From Megaleporinus macrocephalus (taxonomy: Eukaryota > Chordata > Actinopteri > Characiformes > Anostomidae): a stretch of 64,000 nucleotides of DNA. The position numbers were made by a program, and so were the translations under genes. The notes under the pieces are model-generated. The model saw only the letters and a list, made by a program, of their open reading frames with translations. It made no database searches and was not told where the DNA came from. Of the stretch, positions 46,381 through 57,874 are shown piece by piece. The stretch lies in contig CM038716.1 in assembly GCA_021613375.1 (NCBI GenBank), positions 8,367,491 to 8,431,490 of the forward strand, read 5' to 3'. The stretch's first letter is position 1; each line of letters starts with the position of its first letter.

Positions 46381-46469
46381 ATGAATAATGTGATTCTTTC
46401 AGTGCTGCAGGTGAGACAGTAGAGCAACTGACAAGACCGACATCTTATATCTCCATCACCATCTATCAG

Positions 46470-47400
46470 AGAGAGAGAGAGAGAGACGGAGAGAGAGAGA
46501 GACAGAGAGAGAGGGGCAGTAAAGAGAGAGAGTAGAGACTGAGAGTGACGGTAAAGAGAGAGAGAGAGGAAGAAAGTAAAGAGAGAGAAAAGAGGGAGAG
46601 AAAAAAAGGACAGAGAGTTAACAGAGGGAAAGAAAGAGTAAAGAGGGAAAGAGAGTGGGAGAGAGAGTAAAGAGGGAAAGAGGGTGAGAAAGAGAGTAAA
46701 GAGAGAGAGTGAGAGAGTAAAGAGTGAGAGAGTAAAGAGGGTGAGAGAGTGAGAGAATAAAGAGGGAAAGAGTGAGAGAGAGTAAAGAGGGAAAGAGAGT
46801 GAGGGAGAGTAAAGAGGGAGAGAGAGTGAGAGAGAGTAAAGAGGGAGAGAGAATAAAAGAAAAATGGAGAGATGGACAATAAGAGAGAAATGAAGTAGAG
46901 ATGGAGAGTAAAAGAGAAAGAAGAGAGAGAGAAGAGGGAGAATTAGAAAGCAAGAGAGAATGGGGGAAAAAAGGAAGAATGAGAGACAAGGAATGGGAGT
47001 AGAGAGGAAGAATGAGAGACAGAATGAAAGAGAGAAAAAAGGAGAGGTGGAGAATATGAGAAGAAAGGAATGGACGCAGAGAGAGAGAGAGTGGGAGTAC
47101 AGAGGGAGAATGAAAGAGAAAAGGAGAGAGAGAGAATGGGAGTAGAGAGGGAGAATGAAAGAGAGAAAGAGAGAAATGGAGGAGAGATGGAGAATGATTG
47201 AGAAAGAAGAGAGAAAAGGAGAAATGGAGAAGAGAGGGAAAAATAGAGAGAAAGAAAAAAGGAAGAGGGAGAATGAGAGAGTAAAAAAGAGAGAAGGGGA
47301 AAGAGAGAGAGTACAAGAAGTGAAGAGAGAGGGGTAGAGAGAAAGGGAGAAGCGAGGAAGAATGAGAGAAAGAGAGGGGGAAAGGGTGGAGGGAGGAGAA
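46470..47400. repeat. Purine-rich block (first arm)
   Basis: Nearly pure A/G sequence built from GAGAGAGTAAAGAGGGAAAG and, further right, GGGAGAATGAAAGAGAGAAA units. Frames on either strand are artefacts. Confidence 0.93.
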
Positions 47401-47520
47401 GAGCCTAGTTGTCTTCTCTTCTGTATTGTTTTTTAACAACGCTCCCATCTATTTTATCAGTCTGTCCACCTCTGTCCCTCCCTCCTTCCCCCCTTTCTTA
47501 TTCTTCATCTCTGCCACTCC
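47401..47520. repeat. Purine-pyrimidine junction, copy 1 of an inverted duplication
   Basis: GCCTAGTTGTC, GCTCCCATCTATTTTATCAG, CCACCTCTGTCCCTCCCTCC and CATCTCTGCCACTCCCCTCC are matched, in reverse complement, at 62,990-63,145. The switch from A/G-rich to C/T-rich happens here at both sites. Confidence 0.85.
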
Positions 47521-47645
47521 CCTCCTTCCCCTCCATCTCTCTCTACCCCCTCTCCTCTCTCTCTACAACCCTCTCTATCCCTTTCTCTCTCTCTACAACC
47601 CTCTCTCTCTTTCCCTCTCTCTCTCTCCCTCTCTCTCTCCCTCCC

Positions 47646-47682
<37 letters not shown>

Positions 47683-48118
47683 ACCCCCCTCTCTTACTCT
47701 CTCCATCTCTACCCCCTCTCCTCTCTCTCTCTACAACCCTCTCTCTCCCTCCCTCTCTCTCTACAACCCTCTCTCTACAACCCTCTCTCTCCCTCCCTCT
47801 CTCTCTCCCTCTCTCTCTCTCTCTACCCCCCTCTCTTACTCTCTCCATCTCTACCCCCTCTCCTCTCTCTCTCTACAACCCTCTCTATCCCTTTCTCTCT
47901 CTCTACAACCCTCTCTCTCCCTCTCTCTCTCCCTCCCTCTCTCTCTCCCTCTCTCTCTCTCCCTCCCTCTCTCTCTCTCCCTCTCTTTCTCTCTCTACCC
48001 CCTCTCTTACTCTCTCCATCTCTACCCCCTCTCCTCTCTCTCTCTACAACCCTATCTCTCCCTCTCTCTCTACAACCCTCTCTCCCTCTCCCTATCTCTC
48101 TCTATCCCTTTCTCTCTC

Positions 48119-48151
<33 letters not shown>

Positions 48152-48417
48152 ACCCCCCTCTCTTACTCTCTCCATCTCTACCCCCTCTCCTCTCTCTCTC
48201 TACAACCCTCTCTCTCCCTCCCTCTCTCTCTACAACCCTCTCTCCCTGTCTCTCTCTCTCTGTCTCTCCCTCTCTCTCTCTATCCCTTTCTCTCTCTCTC
48301 TCTCTCTCTCCCTCTCTTTCTCTCTCTCTCTCTCTACCCCCCTCTCTTACTCTCTCCATCTCTACCCCCTCTCCTCTCTCTCTCTACAACCCTCTCTCTC
48401 CCTCTCTCTCTACAACC

Positions 48418-48449
<32 letters not shown>

Positions 48450-48455
48450 ACAACC

Positions 48456-48508
<53 letters not shown>
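47521..48508. repeat. Pyrimidine-rich block (second arm)
   Basis: C/T sequence with a higher-order unit of roughly 150-180 bases punctuated by CTCTACAACCCTCTCT and CTCTTACTCTCTCCATCTCT, repeated at about 47690, 47835, 48005, 48165 and 48345. Confidence 0.93.
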
Positions 48509-48509
<1 letters not shown>

Positions 48510-48590
48510 AATAGCAGATTCAGTGCAGGGCTGTAAATCTGCTCTCATTTCCACACTTCTGCCTCCAGTGTGTGTGAGCGGAGTGTTAAA
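48509..48590. other. Short unique segment between repeat arms
   Basis: GCAGGGCTGTAAATCTGCTC to GTGTGTGAGCGGAGTG. No gene recognised. Confidence 0.4.
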
Positions 48591-51128
48591 GAGCAATAGA
48601 GAGACAGAGAGCGGTGGAGGAGGGCGAGAAGGGTGGAGGGGGGCAGGGAGCGATGAAGGGAAAGAGGAGAGAAGGAGAGAGATATGGAAAGAAGAAAGGA
48701 AGGAAGAATGAGAAGTGGTATGAAAAGCAGATATCGGAGAAAAACGTGCTGAGTGTTTCTGAGCGAGTGTGCGCCGAGTGCTAAAGAGTTTCAGAGAGAG
48801 AGAGAGAATAGGGAGGAGGAGGAGGAGGAGGGAAAGCGAGAGGGATGGATGAAGAGAAAGAGAAGAGATGAAGGGAAGGATGGAATAAAGAGAAAAGAAA
48901 AAGATAGAAATAATAATATAGGATATGAAAATCAGACGCTGGAGACATGATAAGAGCATGTGAACGGCTAACATGGCTAACAGTGACTGGACACTAGTAG
49001 CCACAGATCCACACCATGTAGTTTTTTTTTTGCTCAGCTGTTCTTTTAGAAAGATAAAGAGAGAGAGAGAAAGAGAGGAAGGAGAAGGGAGAGAGAGAAA
49101 TACTGAGAGAAAGAAAAAGGGAGACAACAAAAAAAGACAAACACAGTAGAAAGAAAGAAAAAAGAAGGAACAGAAAAAGAGAGAGGGAAAGAGTGAAATA
49201 GGGGAAGAGAGGGAGAGAGAAAAAGAAGAAATGAAAAGAAACTGAGAAAAAGGGGGGGAGTGGGTCACAGAGAAAAAAGAAACAAAGTGAGACAAAGAGA
49301 AAGACTAAAAAGAAAGAAAGAAAGAAAGAAAAAGAAAGAAAGGAGGAACAGAAAAGGGGAGAGAGAAAAATGAGAAATGAAGTGAGACTATAATAGAAAT
49401 GGTGAGAGAGATGGAGAGAAAGAAAAAAGAGAGGAAACAGAAAAAGAGAGAAATAAAAAAAACAGAGACAAAGGGCAGATAGGGAGAGGGGGAAAAGAGT
49501 CACAGAGAAAACGAGAAAAAAATGGAGTGAGACAAAAAGAAAGAAAAGAAAGGAAGACAAATGGAGAGTGTGAGAGAAAGGGAAAGAGTAAAATAGGGGA
49601 AGAGAGGGAGAGAGAAAAAGGAGAAATGAAGTGAGACTAATAGAAATGGAAAGAGAGATGGAGAGAAAGAAAAAACAGACAGGCAGTAAAAGGTCAAAAG
49701 GAAGGAAGGAAGGAAACAGAAAAAGAGAGAAATTAAAAGAAACTGAGAGAAAGAAGGGCGATAGAGGGAGAGGGGGAAGAGAGTCACAGAAAGAGAGAAA
49801 ACAGAAATGAAGTGAGACAAAGAGAAAGACTAAAAAAGAAAGAAAGGAGGAACAGAAAAAGAGATGAAGAGGGTGAGAGAAAGGGAAAGTGTGAAATAGG
49901 GGAAGAGAAGGAGAGAGAAAAGAAAAATGAGAAATTAAAAGAGACTGTAATAGAAATAGAGAGAGATGGAGAGAAAGAAAAAAGAGACAGACAGTAAAAG
50001 GTCGAAAGGAAGGAAGGAAGGAAACAGAAAAAGAGAGAAATTAAAAGAAACTGAGAGAAAGAAGGGTGATAGAGGGAGAGGGGGAAGAGAGTTACAGAGA
50101 AAAAGAGAAAACAGAAATGAAGTGAGACAAAGAGAAATACTAAAAAAGAAAGAAAGGAGAAACAGAAAAAGACAAATGAAGAGTGTGAGAGAAAGGGAAA
50201 GAGTAAAATAGGGGAAGAGAGGGAGAGAGAAAAGGAGAAATTAAGTGAGAGTGTAATAGATGGAGAGAGAGATGGAGAGAAAGAAAAAAGACAGAAAGTA
50301 AAAGGCCGAAAGGAAAGAAGGAAGAAGGAAAACAGAAAAAAAGACAAATGAAAAGAAACTGAGAGAAAGGGGGAGAGAGGAAGAAAGTCACAGAGAAAAA
50401 GAGGAAAAAGAGAAAGACTGAAAAATAAAGAAAGAAAGGAGACTGTAATAGAAATGGAGAGAGAGATAGACAGTAAAAAAAGAGACAGACAGTAAAAGGC
50501 TGAAAGGATAGAAAGAAACAGAAAAAGAAAGTAATTAAAAGAAACTGAGGGAAAGAAGGGTGAGAGAGGGAGAGGGGAAGAGAGTCACAGAGAAAAAATG
50601 AATAAAGAAATGGAGTGAGACAAAAAGAAAGAAAGAAAGAAAGAAAGGAGGAACAGAAAAAGACAAATGAAGAGAGTGTGAGAGAAAGGGAAAGAGTGAA
50701 ATAGGGGAAGAGAGGGAGAGAGAAAAAGGAGAAATTAAGTAAGACTAGTAGAAATGGAGAAAAACAAAGAGAGAGATGGTAAGAAAAAGAAAGAAAGAAA
50801 GAAAGGAACGGAAAAAGACAAATGAAGAGAGTGTGAGAGAAAGGGAAAGAGTGAAATAGGGGAAGAGAGGGAGAGAGAAAAAGGAGAAATTAAGTGAGAC
50901 TAATAGAAATGGAGAGAAACAGAAAGAGAGAGATGGTAAGAGAAAGAAAGAAAAGAAAAGAGGGAGAGAAAGAGAAACAGAAAATGAGAGATCTGAAGAA
51001 AGGGGGACAGAAAGAAAGAGATGTAAGAGAAGGAAAAAGACCATATATGCAAAGGGGGAGAGGAGAGAGGAGGAGAGGAGGAGTGAGACAGAGAGAGAAA
51101 CAGAGAGAAAGAGAAAAACAGAATGAAT
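48591..51128. repeat. Purine-rich block (third arm)
   Basis: A/G-rich with a loose higher-order unit: AAATAGGGGAAGAGAG recurs near 49196, 49592, 49896, 50207, 50699 and 50853, usually followed by GGAGAAAT(T/G)AAG and TAATAGAAATGGA. Non-purine islands lie at about 48,735-48,790 and 48,945-49,045. Long frames are artefacts. Confidence 0.92.
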
Positions 51129-51139
51129 GGGGGTAAAGG

Positions 51140-51440
51140 AGTAAATGAGGGTCTGGCTGTGACCGGCGTGTTGGGGTCTCGGCTGGAGCTTTAAGGGGGA
51201 GCAGGGCGTTAATCTCACTGTTTGCTGGGCGTGTTGGGGGCGAGCGCTGGCTCGGCACGTTCTCTCAGCAGCTCAATAAGAGAGCTCATTCATCAGCGCG
51301 GGGCTCAGACGCCGCTGTCTCTCTCCCAGAGTTGGTGCTCTCCACACGGCCGCAAATCACGACTGATCACGCCATTCATCACCGGCACACTCCCCCCTCA
51401 CGCCTTCATCAGGACCACCAGATAACCGCGCAGAGGAAGA
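51140..51440. other. GC-rich non-repetitive island
   Basis: The only GC-rich non-repetitive stretch near here, with many CpG dinucleotides (CGGCGTG, GGGGCGAGCGCTGGCTCGGC, CAGCGCGGGGCTCAGACGCC). It also holds AATAAGAGAGCTCATTCATC. No frame is convincing on either strand (best plus frame 67 codons). It could be a CpG island or a conserved noncoding element. Confidence 0.35.
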
Positions 51441-51554
51441 AGAGCAGATTGTCTGTGTTATGAAGAAAGATGGAAGCTTGTGATGGTTTGATATTCTGCT
51501 GGGCTTCTCCAGGTTCTTATCTCAGCTTCTATTCAATTCTTTAGGAAACGATTC
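51441..51554. other. Unique spacer
   Basis: No feature recognised. Confidence 0.4.
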
Positions 51555-52050
51555 AACACAGTGAATCACTTATAATGAATCATTTATAGTAAACCCTTTA
51601 TAGTGAATCACTTATAATGAATCATTTATAGTAAATCGTTTATAGTGAATCGTTTATAATAAATTATTTATAGTGAATCGTTTATAATAAATCATTTATT
51701 GTGAATCAGGTATAACGAATCATTTATAGTGAATCGTTTATAGTGAATCATTTATAATAAATCATTTATAGTGAATCACTTATAATGAATCAGTTATAGT
51801 AAATCGTTTATAGTGAATTGTTTATAATAAATTATTTATAGTGAATCGTTTATAGTGAATCATTTATAATAAATACTTTATAGTGAATCATTTATAGTGA
51901 ATCGTTTATAGTGAATCATTTATAATACATCATTTATAGTGAATCGTTTATAATGACTTATTTATAGTGAATCGTTTATAATGACTTATTTATAGTGAAT
52001 CGTTAATAGTGAATCATTTATAACGAATCATTTATAGTGAATCGTTTATA
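51555..52050. repeat. 14-bp minisatellite
   Basis: About 35 copies of GTGAATCGTTTATA and variants (GTGAATCATTTATA, ATAAATCATTTATA, ATGACTTATTTATA). Confidence 0.95.
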
Positions 52051-52053
52051 GTG

Positions 52054-52128
<75 letters not shown>
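52054..52128. repeat. (TA)n microsatellite
   Basis: TA run of about 75 bases lying between the 14-bp array and copy G of the dispersed repeat. Confidence 0.97.
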
Positions 52129-52130
<2 letters not shown>

Positions 52131-52500
52131 TTCATCTGATTCTTTTGTCCCCCTACAGGACCACCTCAGAGCAGGTACTATTAGAGAGGTGGGTCAATCT
52201 CAGCACTGCAGTGACACTGACATGGTGGTGGTGTGTTAGTGTGTGTGTTGTGCTGGTGTGAGTGGATCAGACACAGCAGTGCTGCTGCTGGAGTGTTTAA
52301 ACACTGTGTCCACTCACTGTCCACTCTATTAGACAGTCCTACCTTGTGGGTCCACCTTGTTTGCTGCTGCACAGTTTGTGTTCCTCTAGTCCTTAATCAG
52401 TGGACACATGACGCCGCCCACAGGACACTGTTGTCTGGATGTTGTTGGACGATTCTCAGTCCAGTCTAGCAGGCCTGCTGTGTCTGATTCACTTGAGGGT
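52129..52500 (+). repeat. Dispersed teleost repeat, copy G
   Basis: Contains GTTCATCTGATTCTTTTGTC, CAGAGCAGGTACTATTAGAG, GTGAGTGGATCAGACACAGC, CACTGTCCACTCTATTAGAC and GACGCCGCCCACAGGACACT. Like copy B it starts directly at the end of a TA run. Confidence 0.78.
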
Positions 52501-52944
52501 TGTTGTGATTCGTTCGACTCTGATTCAATTGTGTTTAAGCCTAAACGACTGCATCACCAAATTTTCTAATTTTACCACAATTGGTTAAGTTCTTTTGGAA
52601 AAATTGCGAATGAAGCGGAAATGAAATCCCAGAATTTTACGGTTCAGCTCAGTTTTATAGGAAATGATTCAGTCATGAAGTCTTAAGGGTTTAAATTTCA
52701 CCAGCAATAAAAAAATATATAAGAATTTTACTAAAAATGATCTAAATTTATTCCTCTTATTTTACAGCCTTGCTTCTTGAAGGTCATTGAGAAGTGCAGT
52801 GAGATCTCTGTTCCTGACTCTGTTAAAAACCCATCAGTGATATAATGTAATGATCCTGATGGGAATTATTTCTTCCGCCTGATTCCTGAAGGAAGGAAAT
52901 TCCTGCCGGTTTGGCGGCCTGCTTTGTGCAGAGAATTGTCAAAC

Positions 52945-52988
<44 letters not shown>

Positions 52989-53287
52989 TCACTCCTGAAT
53001 ATTAATATGTAGTAAGCGTTTGGGTTGCCAGTCACCGCATTCACAGATCCTCCAGCACATTTGCATTCGCGTAGGTCACATCATACGTGAGCTGGTGGCT
53101 CTGAATGTAAATGGAGTGAAGCGTTATGAGGTCTTTATGAATGCAGACCTGAGGGTCAGTGTGTATGAAACAGGGCTGGTCTGGGGTCAGTTTATACCTT
53201 TCACACTATAAAACGACAGATTTCAGTTCATCTGTTCATTCTGCCCTCTATCCCTCTAACTGCTGTAACCCTTTAGGATTACTACCT
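52501..53287. other. Unique spacer with one CA microsatellite
   Basis: CA run at about 52947-52985. No gene recognised; the frame at 53020-53211 is short and unsupported. Confidence 0.4.
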
Positions 53288-53319
<32 letters not shown>

Positions 53320-53626
53320 TTTATCTATCTATTTATTGATTTATCTATTTATGTATCTATTTATAAATCTGTCTGTATAAATATATTTATATATGTCTAT
53401 TTATCTATCTATATATCTGTCTATCTATCTATTTATTGATTTATCTGTTTATTTATCTATTTGTATATATATATATAATATATATATATATATGTCTATT
53501 TATCTATCTATCTATATATCTGTATATCTATCTATTTATTGATTTATCTGTTTATTTATCTGTCTGTCTGTCTATCTATTTATATATATATGTCTGTCTT
53601 TCTATGTCTATCTGTCTATCTGTTTG

Positions 53627-53666
<40 letters not shown>

Positions 53667-53787
53667 CTTATCTATATCTCTGTCTATCTATCTATTTATT
53701 GATTTATCTGTTTATTTATCTGTCTATCTATATATATATATATATATGTCTGTCTTTCTATGTCTATCTGTCTGTCTGTTTGTCTGT

Positions 53788-53827
<40 letters not shown>

Positions 53828-54216
53828 ATCTCTGTCTATCTATCTATTTATTGATTTATCTGTTTATTTATCTGTCTGTCTATCTATTGATCTATCAATT
53901 TATTTATCTATTTATATATCTGTCTATCTATCTATCTATCTATCTATTTATTTATGTATATAATCTGTCTATCTATTTATATATATGTCTGTCTGTCTAT
54001 CTATCTCTCTATTGATCTATATCTATCTACTAGTATATCTATCTGTCTGTCTCGATGACGATCTATCTATCTATATCTGTCTGTCTGTCTATCTATCTAT
54101 TTATATATCTGTCTGTTTATGTCTATATGTCTGTCTTATCTACCTGTCTCTGTCTGTCTGTCTATCTACTAGTGTATCTGTCTGTCTCTCTGACTATTTA
54201 TCTATCTCTATCTATC

Positions 54217-54282
<66 letters not shown>

Positions 54283-54288
54283 AGTTGG

Positions 54289-54370
<82 letters not shown>

Positions 54371-54382
54371 ATCAGTTGGTCT
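53288..54382. repeat. GATA/GACA tetranucleotide tract
   Basis: About 1.1 kb of TCTA (GATA) and TCTG (GACA) tetranucleotides with TTTA/TATA interruptions; the cleanest run is (TCTA)n at about 54206-54370. A 190-bp segment (around 53540-53700 and 53705-53860) is repeated. The Ile/Tyr/Leu/Ser frames are artefacts. Confidence 0.95.
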
Positions 54383-55147
54383 GCCTGTCTATCTATTTAT
54401 CTGTGTATATGAAGTTGACTGATAGTTGATGTTCACTGCTGGTTGGAGCTCTCCGAGGTGCTGAAACCAATCAGATTCACCACAGAACATCTTCTCTCTA
54501 CCAATTTACTGTTACACATAACGTCCACTTTATTAGTATCTCCTAACAGCAGTACTGTAGTAGTTTGGTGGCGGCAGGTTTTTCAGGTATGATGTTGCTG
54601 CAAACACAAGCAACGTCTCCATGATGATCACTGTCACATGAACATATCTAATTATATATGTCCCCCCTCACTGTCCTATATAATTTCATATATAACTCCA
54701 CAGAGAGGCAATCTTCATCCAGAGGAAGCACCCACGTGCACATGTCCAGCCAAAAACCTGCCAGCCTACCTTGTTCTTACAGTGATTCAGTAGCGGTTGC
54801 TGAAAGTTTAATAAATCACACATTAAGTGCTGATGAGTCAATTCTGGTTAAATTAATATTATGGCTTACCATGTTGATGTAGCCTGCAGGCCACGGTTAT
54901 AGTGGTCTGTTATTGTTATAATACGATTAAGCTGGTCTATATTAAATTGTCACTTTGTATTTTATGACTTTTTCTGTCTATGTCAGCTTATCTTCAAAAT
55001 CATTGAAGCCCGGGGGCTGTACAGGACACGGACCGCTATATACAAGAAGACAGAATATGAGAAAATCTGATTTACTGGTTTAATCCATCTTTCTGGTCCA
55101 ATTCTGTTATGTTGCACATCCAGTATTGTTGTTTTCCACTTCCACTT
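54383..55147. other. Unique spacer
   Basis: No gene or element recognised with confidence. Confidence 0.4.
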
Positions 55148-55318
55148 ATTGGCCACTTTATTAGAAACAACTACCTTAGATGTTCACTAACTAGCCACTT
55201 TATTGAAAACACCTACCTTAGATATCCACTAACTGACCAATTTATTGAAAACACCAACCTTAGATGTCCATAACTGGCCACTTTATTAGAAACAACTACC
55301 TTAGATGTCCAGTAAAAG
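55148..55318. repeat. Outlying copies of the 42-bp repeat
   Basis: Four units (TTGGCCACTTTATTAGAAAC, CTAGCCACTTTATTGAAAAC, CTGACCAATTTATTGAAAAC, CTGGCCACTTTATTAGAAAC) lie 2.5 kb before the main array. Confidence 0.9.
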
Positions 55319-55439
55319 CCTTAAAATTTGTACTAGGAAGTACTAAAAAGCATTGGAATTAATCTGCAATGGTCCAAATATGCTGAAAACAACAACAAAC
55401 AAACAAACAAAAAAAACAGGCGCTTTTCTAATTTTTATT

Positions 55440-56043
55440 TTAGAATTTAAATTTTAGTGCCTACCAAAATAAGAGTTTATGTGACCCAAGACTTTTTCCT
55501 TCAGAAAAATGTGTCTGCATTTGTCTACAGTCACCAGAAAAAAATTGGAGTTGGCATTGTCGTCCTGATACACGGCACCGCCTTCAGGATACAATGTTTG
55601 AACCATTGGATGCACATGGTCCTCCAGAATGGTTCGGTAGTCCTTGGCAGTGACGCACCCATCTAGCACAAGTATTAGGCCAAACCCTCACTGATCCACC
55701 CTCATGCTCTTGGATGTGGTTCATCCTTTTTAGTGGTATGCTGACATTACCCTGGATACCGTGGCTCTTGATACATCACAAAGACTTGCTGTCTTGGTCA
55801 CAGATGCGCCAGCAAGACGTGCACCAACAATTTGTCCTCTTTTGAACTCTGGTACGTCCCATAATGTTGTATTATTTCAATATTTAGAGCTAAACTGAGC
55901 TCTTACCTGCTAACTGAACTTCACACTCTGCTCTTACTGGTGTAATGTGACATTAATGAAGATTGGCCACCAGACTGGTCCAATTTAGCCATGAAACCTC
56001 CCAATGACAGGTGTTTCAGTTTCATTGTCCAACCCCTGTGTGT
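55440..56043 (-). pseudogene. Tc1-like element, reverse, transposase internally deleted
   Basis: The right end TGACAGGTGTTTCAGTTTCA and CATTGTCCAACCCCTG is a terminus I associate with a common teleost Tc1-like family, lying at a TA-rich site. On the minus strand a start at 55862 leads, after a frame shift, to GQIVGARLAGASVTKTASLC, a Tc1-type helix-turn-helix. After an internal deletion that removes the first catalytic Asp region, the frame at 55669-55454 reads DYRTILEDHVHPMVQTLYPE and then VYQDDNA, the second catalytic Asp motif. It then degrades (SNFFLVTVDK). The left terminus is not visible. Confidence 0.8.
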
Positions 56044-57156
56044 ATATATATATATATATATGTGTATATGTTATCTAAACCTAAACCCCACATGTAAAAA
56101 TGTATTTCTTCACTTTTCTTGACAAAATAATGTCATGTATGATTTTTAGGCCATTTTTACCATATTTTACATGTTTATTACAAGTCCATAACTAAATTAT
56201 CTTCTTGGAAAAAACTCAGTTAATAGTATTGTTTGGAGCTGTTTATCTGGTGTAAAGCTCCCTCCACCCTTCCTTTTCAGCTCTGCTAATCAATCTAAAA
56301 CAGTATAAAATATATTTTTCTTTGGTTTATCTTTTACTTTGCTTAGGGTTCATAGTTAATGTTTGGACTGTTGTTTTGTGTCTGTGTGTCTGCTGTCTTT
56401 GAATGCACTATGAGACCCAAAACACCACCCGTTTTCCTAAACCACCCGCCTTCTTGGTTACGCGTCCAGATATCTTCGCACCTAATTGGTCCACAGACTT
56501 GATTGACATGTTTTAGGAAAGAAGAAGGGCGGGGTTTCCAACGGTATGCACCAGACCACAGAAGTCTAAGTGGAAGATATTTTAATAAATTTTTCACACA
56601 AAATGGGGGATTATTAACGATGAGATTGATGGAAAAACACAAGTTTGGTCTCGTTTTGAAGCTGAACGTCTGAGGTATGTGGCTGGGTTGGAGTTGTTTT
56701 GGTGGAGTGTCCCTGTGGCAGCTGAGAGCCATTACGCGTCGCAACAACGCGGAAGTTGCGGCAGCGCTAGGGGGCGTGTTACTTTTTGTAAAAGCTATTC
56801 TTTTTTTTTTTTCTTCAATTCTGCTACATTTCAGAGTATAATAGCTCACACCATCGTAATCCTGAGGGTCTCCCTGTTTGTTTAATGTGTAATATGTCCA
56901 GATTGGCGAAAAGATGGCTTTACGAAAAAATACAAATGTTCATAGTGTACCTAATATTTTGTCATACTAACGCTCTGGACAAGGTAGTTTTTGACCAAAA
57001 TATTTGTTTTCTGAATGACAATAAAGAAAAACTGACAAAACGGCCGAAAAGTAGAGATTCTAAGCTTTCATACGGTACCTTGATTGTCTTTGCTGGAACT
57101 GTAGATCTTCAGATATATTCTTAAATATATTTATTATTGATTCCTGGCCCGCGTGC
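56044..57156. other. Unassigned sequence
   Basis: Contains a short TA run at 56044-56061. A 168-codon minus frame (56849-56343) and a 79-codon plus frame (56885-57124) are open but match no family I recognise, and neither has repeat or splice support. The interval may be degraded mobile DNA: a hAT end follows at 57,212. Confidence 0.3.
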
Positions 57157-57212
57157 GTTAAGAGTTTAAGAAATATCGAGATATTATTCTTGGTCCATAT
57201 CGCCCAGCTCTA
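57157..57212. mobile_element. Solo end of a hAT-like MITE
   Basis: The reverse complement of 57185-57212 begins TAGAGCTGGGCGATATGGAC, followed by AATATCTCGATATTTCTTAA. This is a terminus typical of hAT-like MITEs in fish (by recollection) and close to TAGAGCTGGACCGATCAGTG at 35083. The other terminus and a target duplication were not found. Confidence 0.55.
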
Positions 57213-57367
57213 AGGTGCAGTCAGCACTTGCTTGGCAACGTTTTCAAACACACTATGGATTTTATTCCGAGTCCAAGTGTATTTCAGGCTTTTGAAGGCA
57301 ATAACTACAAAGACGACAACGACCAGCGCTATTGCAATTATCAATAAAGAAACTGGCTTTCCAATTG
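57210..57367 (-). CDS. Candidate terminal exon with a membrane-spanning segment
   Basis: On the minus strand, after an acceptor-like GCATTACAG, a frame reads IGKPVSLLIIAIALVVVVFV and continues for 51 sense codons to TAG at 57210-57212. About 20 consecutive hydrophobic residues are followed by a basic stretch (KSLKYTWTRNK), the pattern of a single-pass membrane protein with a 25-30-residue cytoplasmic tail. It joins in phase to 57456-57502 through an 88-base intron with a GTGAGT donor, a typical fish intron size. The TAG stop is the first triplet of the hAT end, so the original protein was probably longer or the gene is broken. Family unknown. Confidence 0.35.
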
Positions 57368-57455
57368 CTGTAATGCAGCTTAAAACATATATAGTTCAAA
57401 ACTCAATACAGCCTGCCAGCCTATTATCCTGTGTAGAGAGCAGAGCGGCACTCAC

Positions 57456-57502
57456 CACCCAATGAAGCCGAGTGAAAGCAGAAACGGCGGCGCGTCTTTG
57501 TC
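57456..57502 (-). CDS. Candidate small exon upstream of the membrane exon
   Basis: A 47-base segment bounded on the minus strand by CCTTCCATTTCAG and GTGAGT. In the frame that joins the next exon it reads TKTRRRFCFHSASLG. Both intron boundaries are canonical and the phases agree. No further upstream exon could be found before the 42-bp array. Confidence 0.28.
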
Positions 57503-57874
57503 CTGAAATGGAAGGTTTGTTTGGCCACGTTTGTAAGCAGAAAGCCAGTTGAACTCTTGAACTCCCATTCAGCCGGTTCAGTGCTTCTACTTCACGAGTA
57601 CGCGGGAGCGGGAGCAGGATGTGGGAAGCTTTGAGTTGTTTTTGTCTGTAAATTACAGGGTGGGAAACATTCTGCGTTCAAGTCTAAAAACCGTAGCCTT
57701 GGTTTTCTTGAGCGTTTTACCATACGGTGCACGAGAGCGAGCATGTGTTCATGTGTCGAAGAAACAGAGGGTATAATCTGATTCCTGATCTCAGTCTGTT
57801 CTGATCTCTGTGGAAGGTCAGTGGGCCTTAATGGCTGAATGAATAAATGAATGAGTGAATGTAGTTTATATCAC
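57503..57874. other. Unique spacer
   Basis: CpG-containing patch GAGTACGCGGGAGCGGGAGC near 57596. No gene recognised. Confidence 0.4.

Noticed and set aside
46466..50391. Ser/Leu-rich and Arg/Glu-rich frames in GA/CT tracts
   Set aside because: Dinucleotide composition explains them fully; the same artefact appears at 17-18.5 kb and 63.5 kb.
56343..56849. 168-codon minus-strand gene
   Set aside because: No recognisable domain, no repeat-independent support, and an AAAAAAAAAA-encoded Lys run at the start; probably a chance frame.
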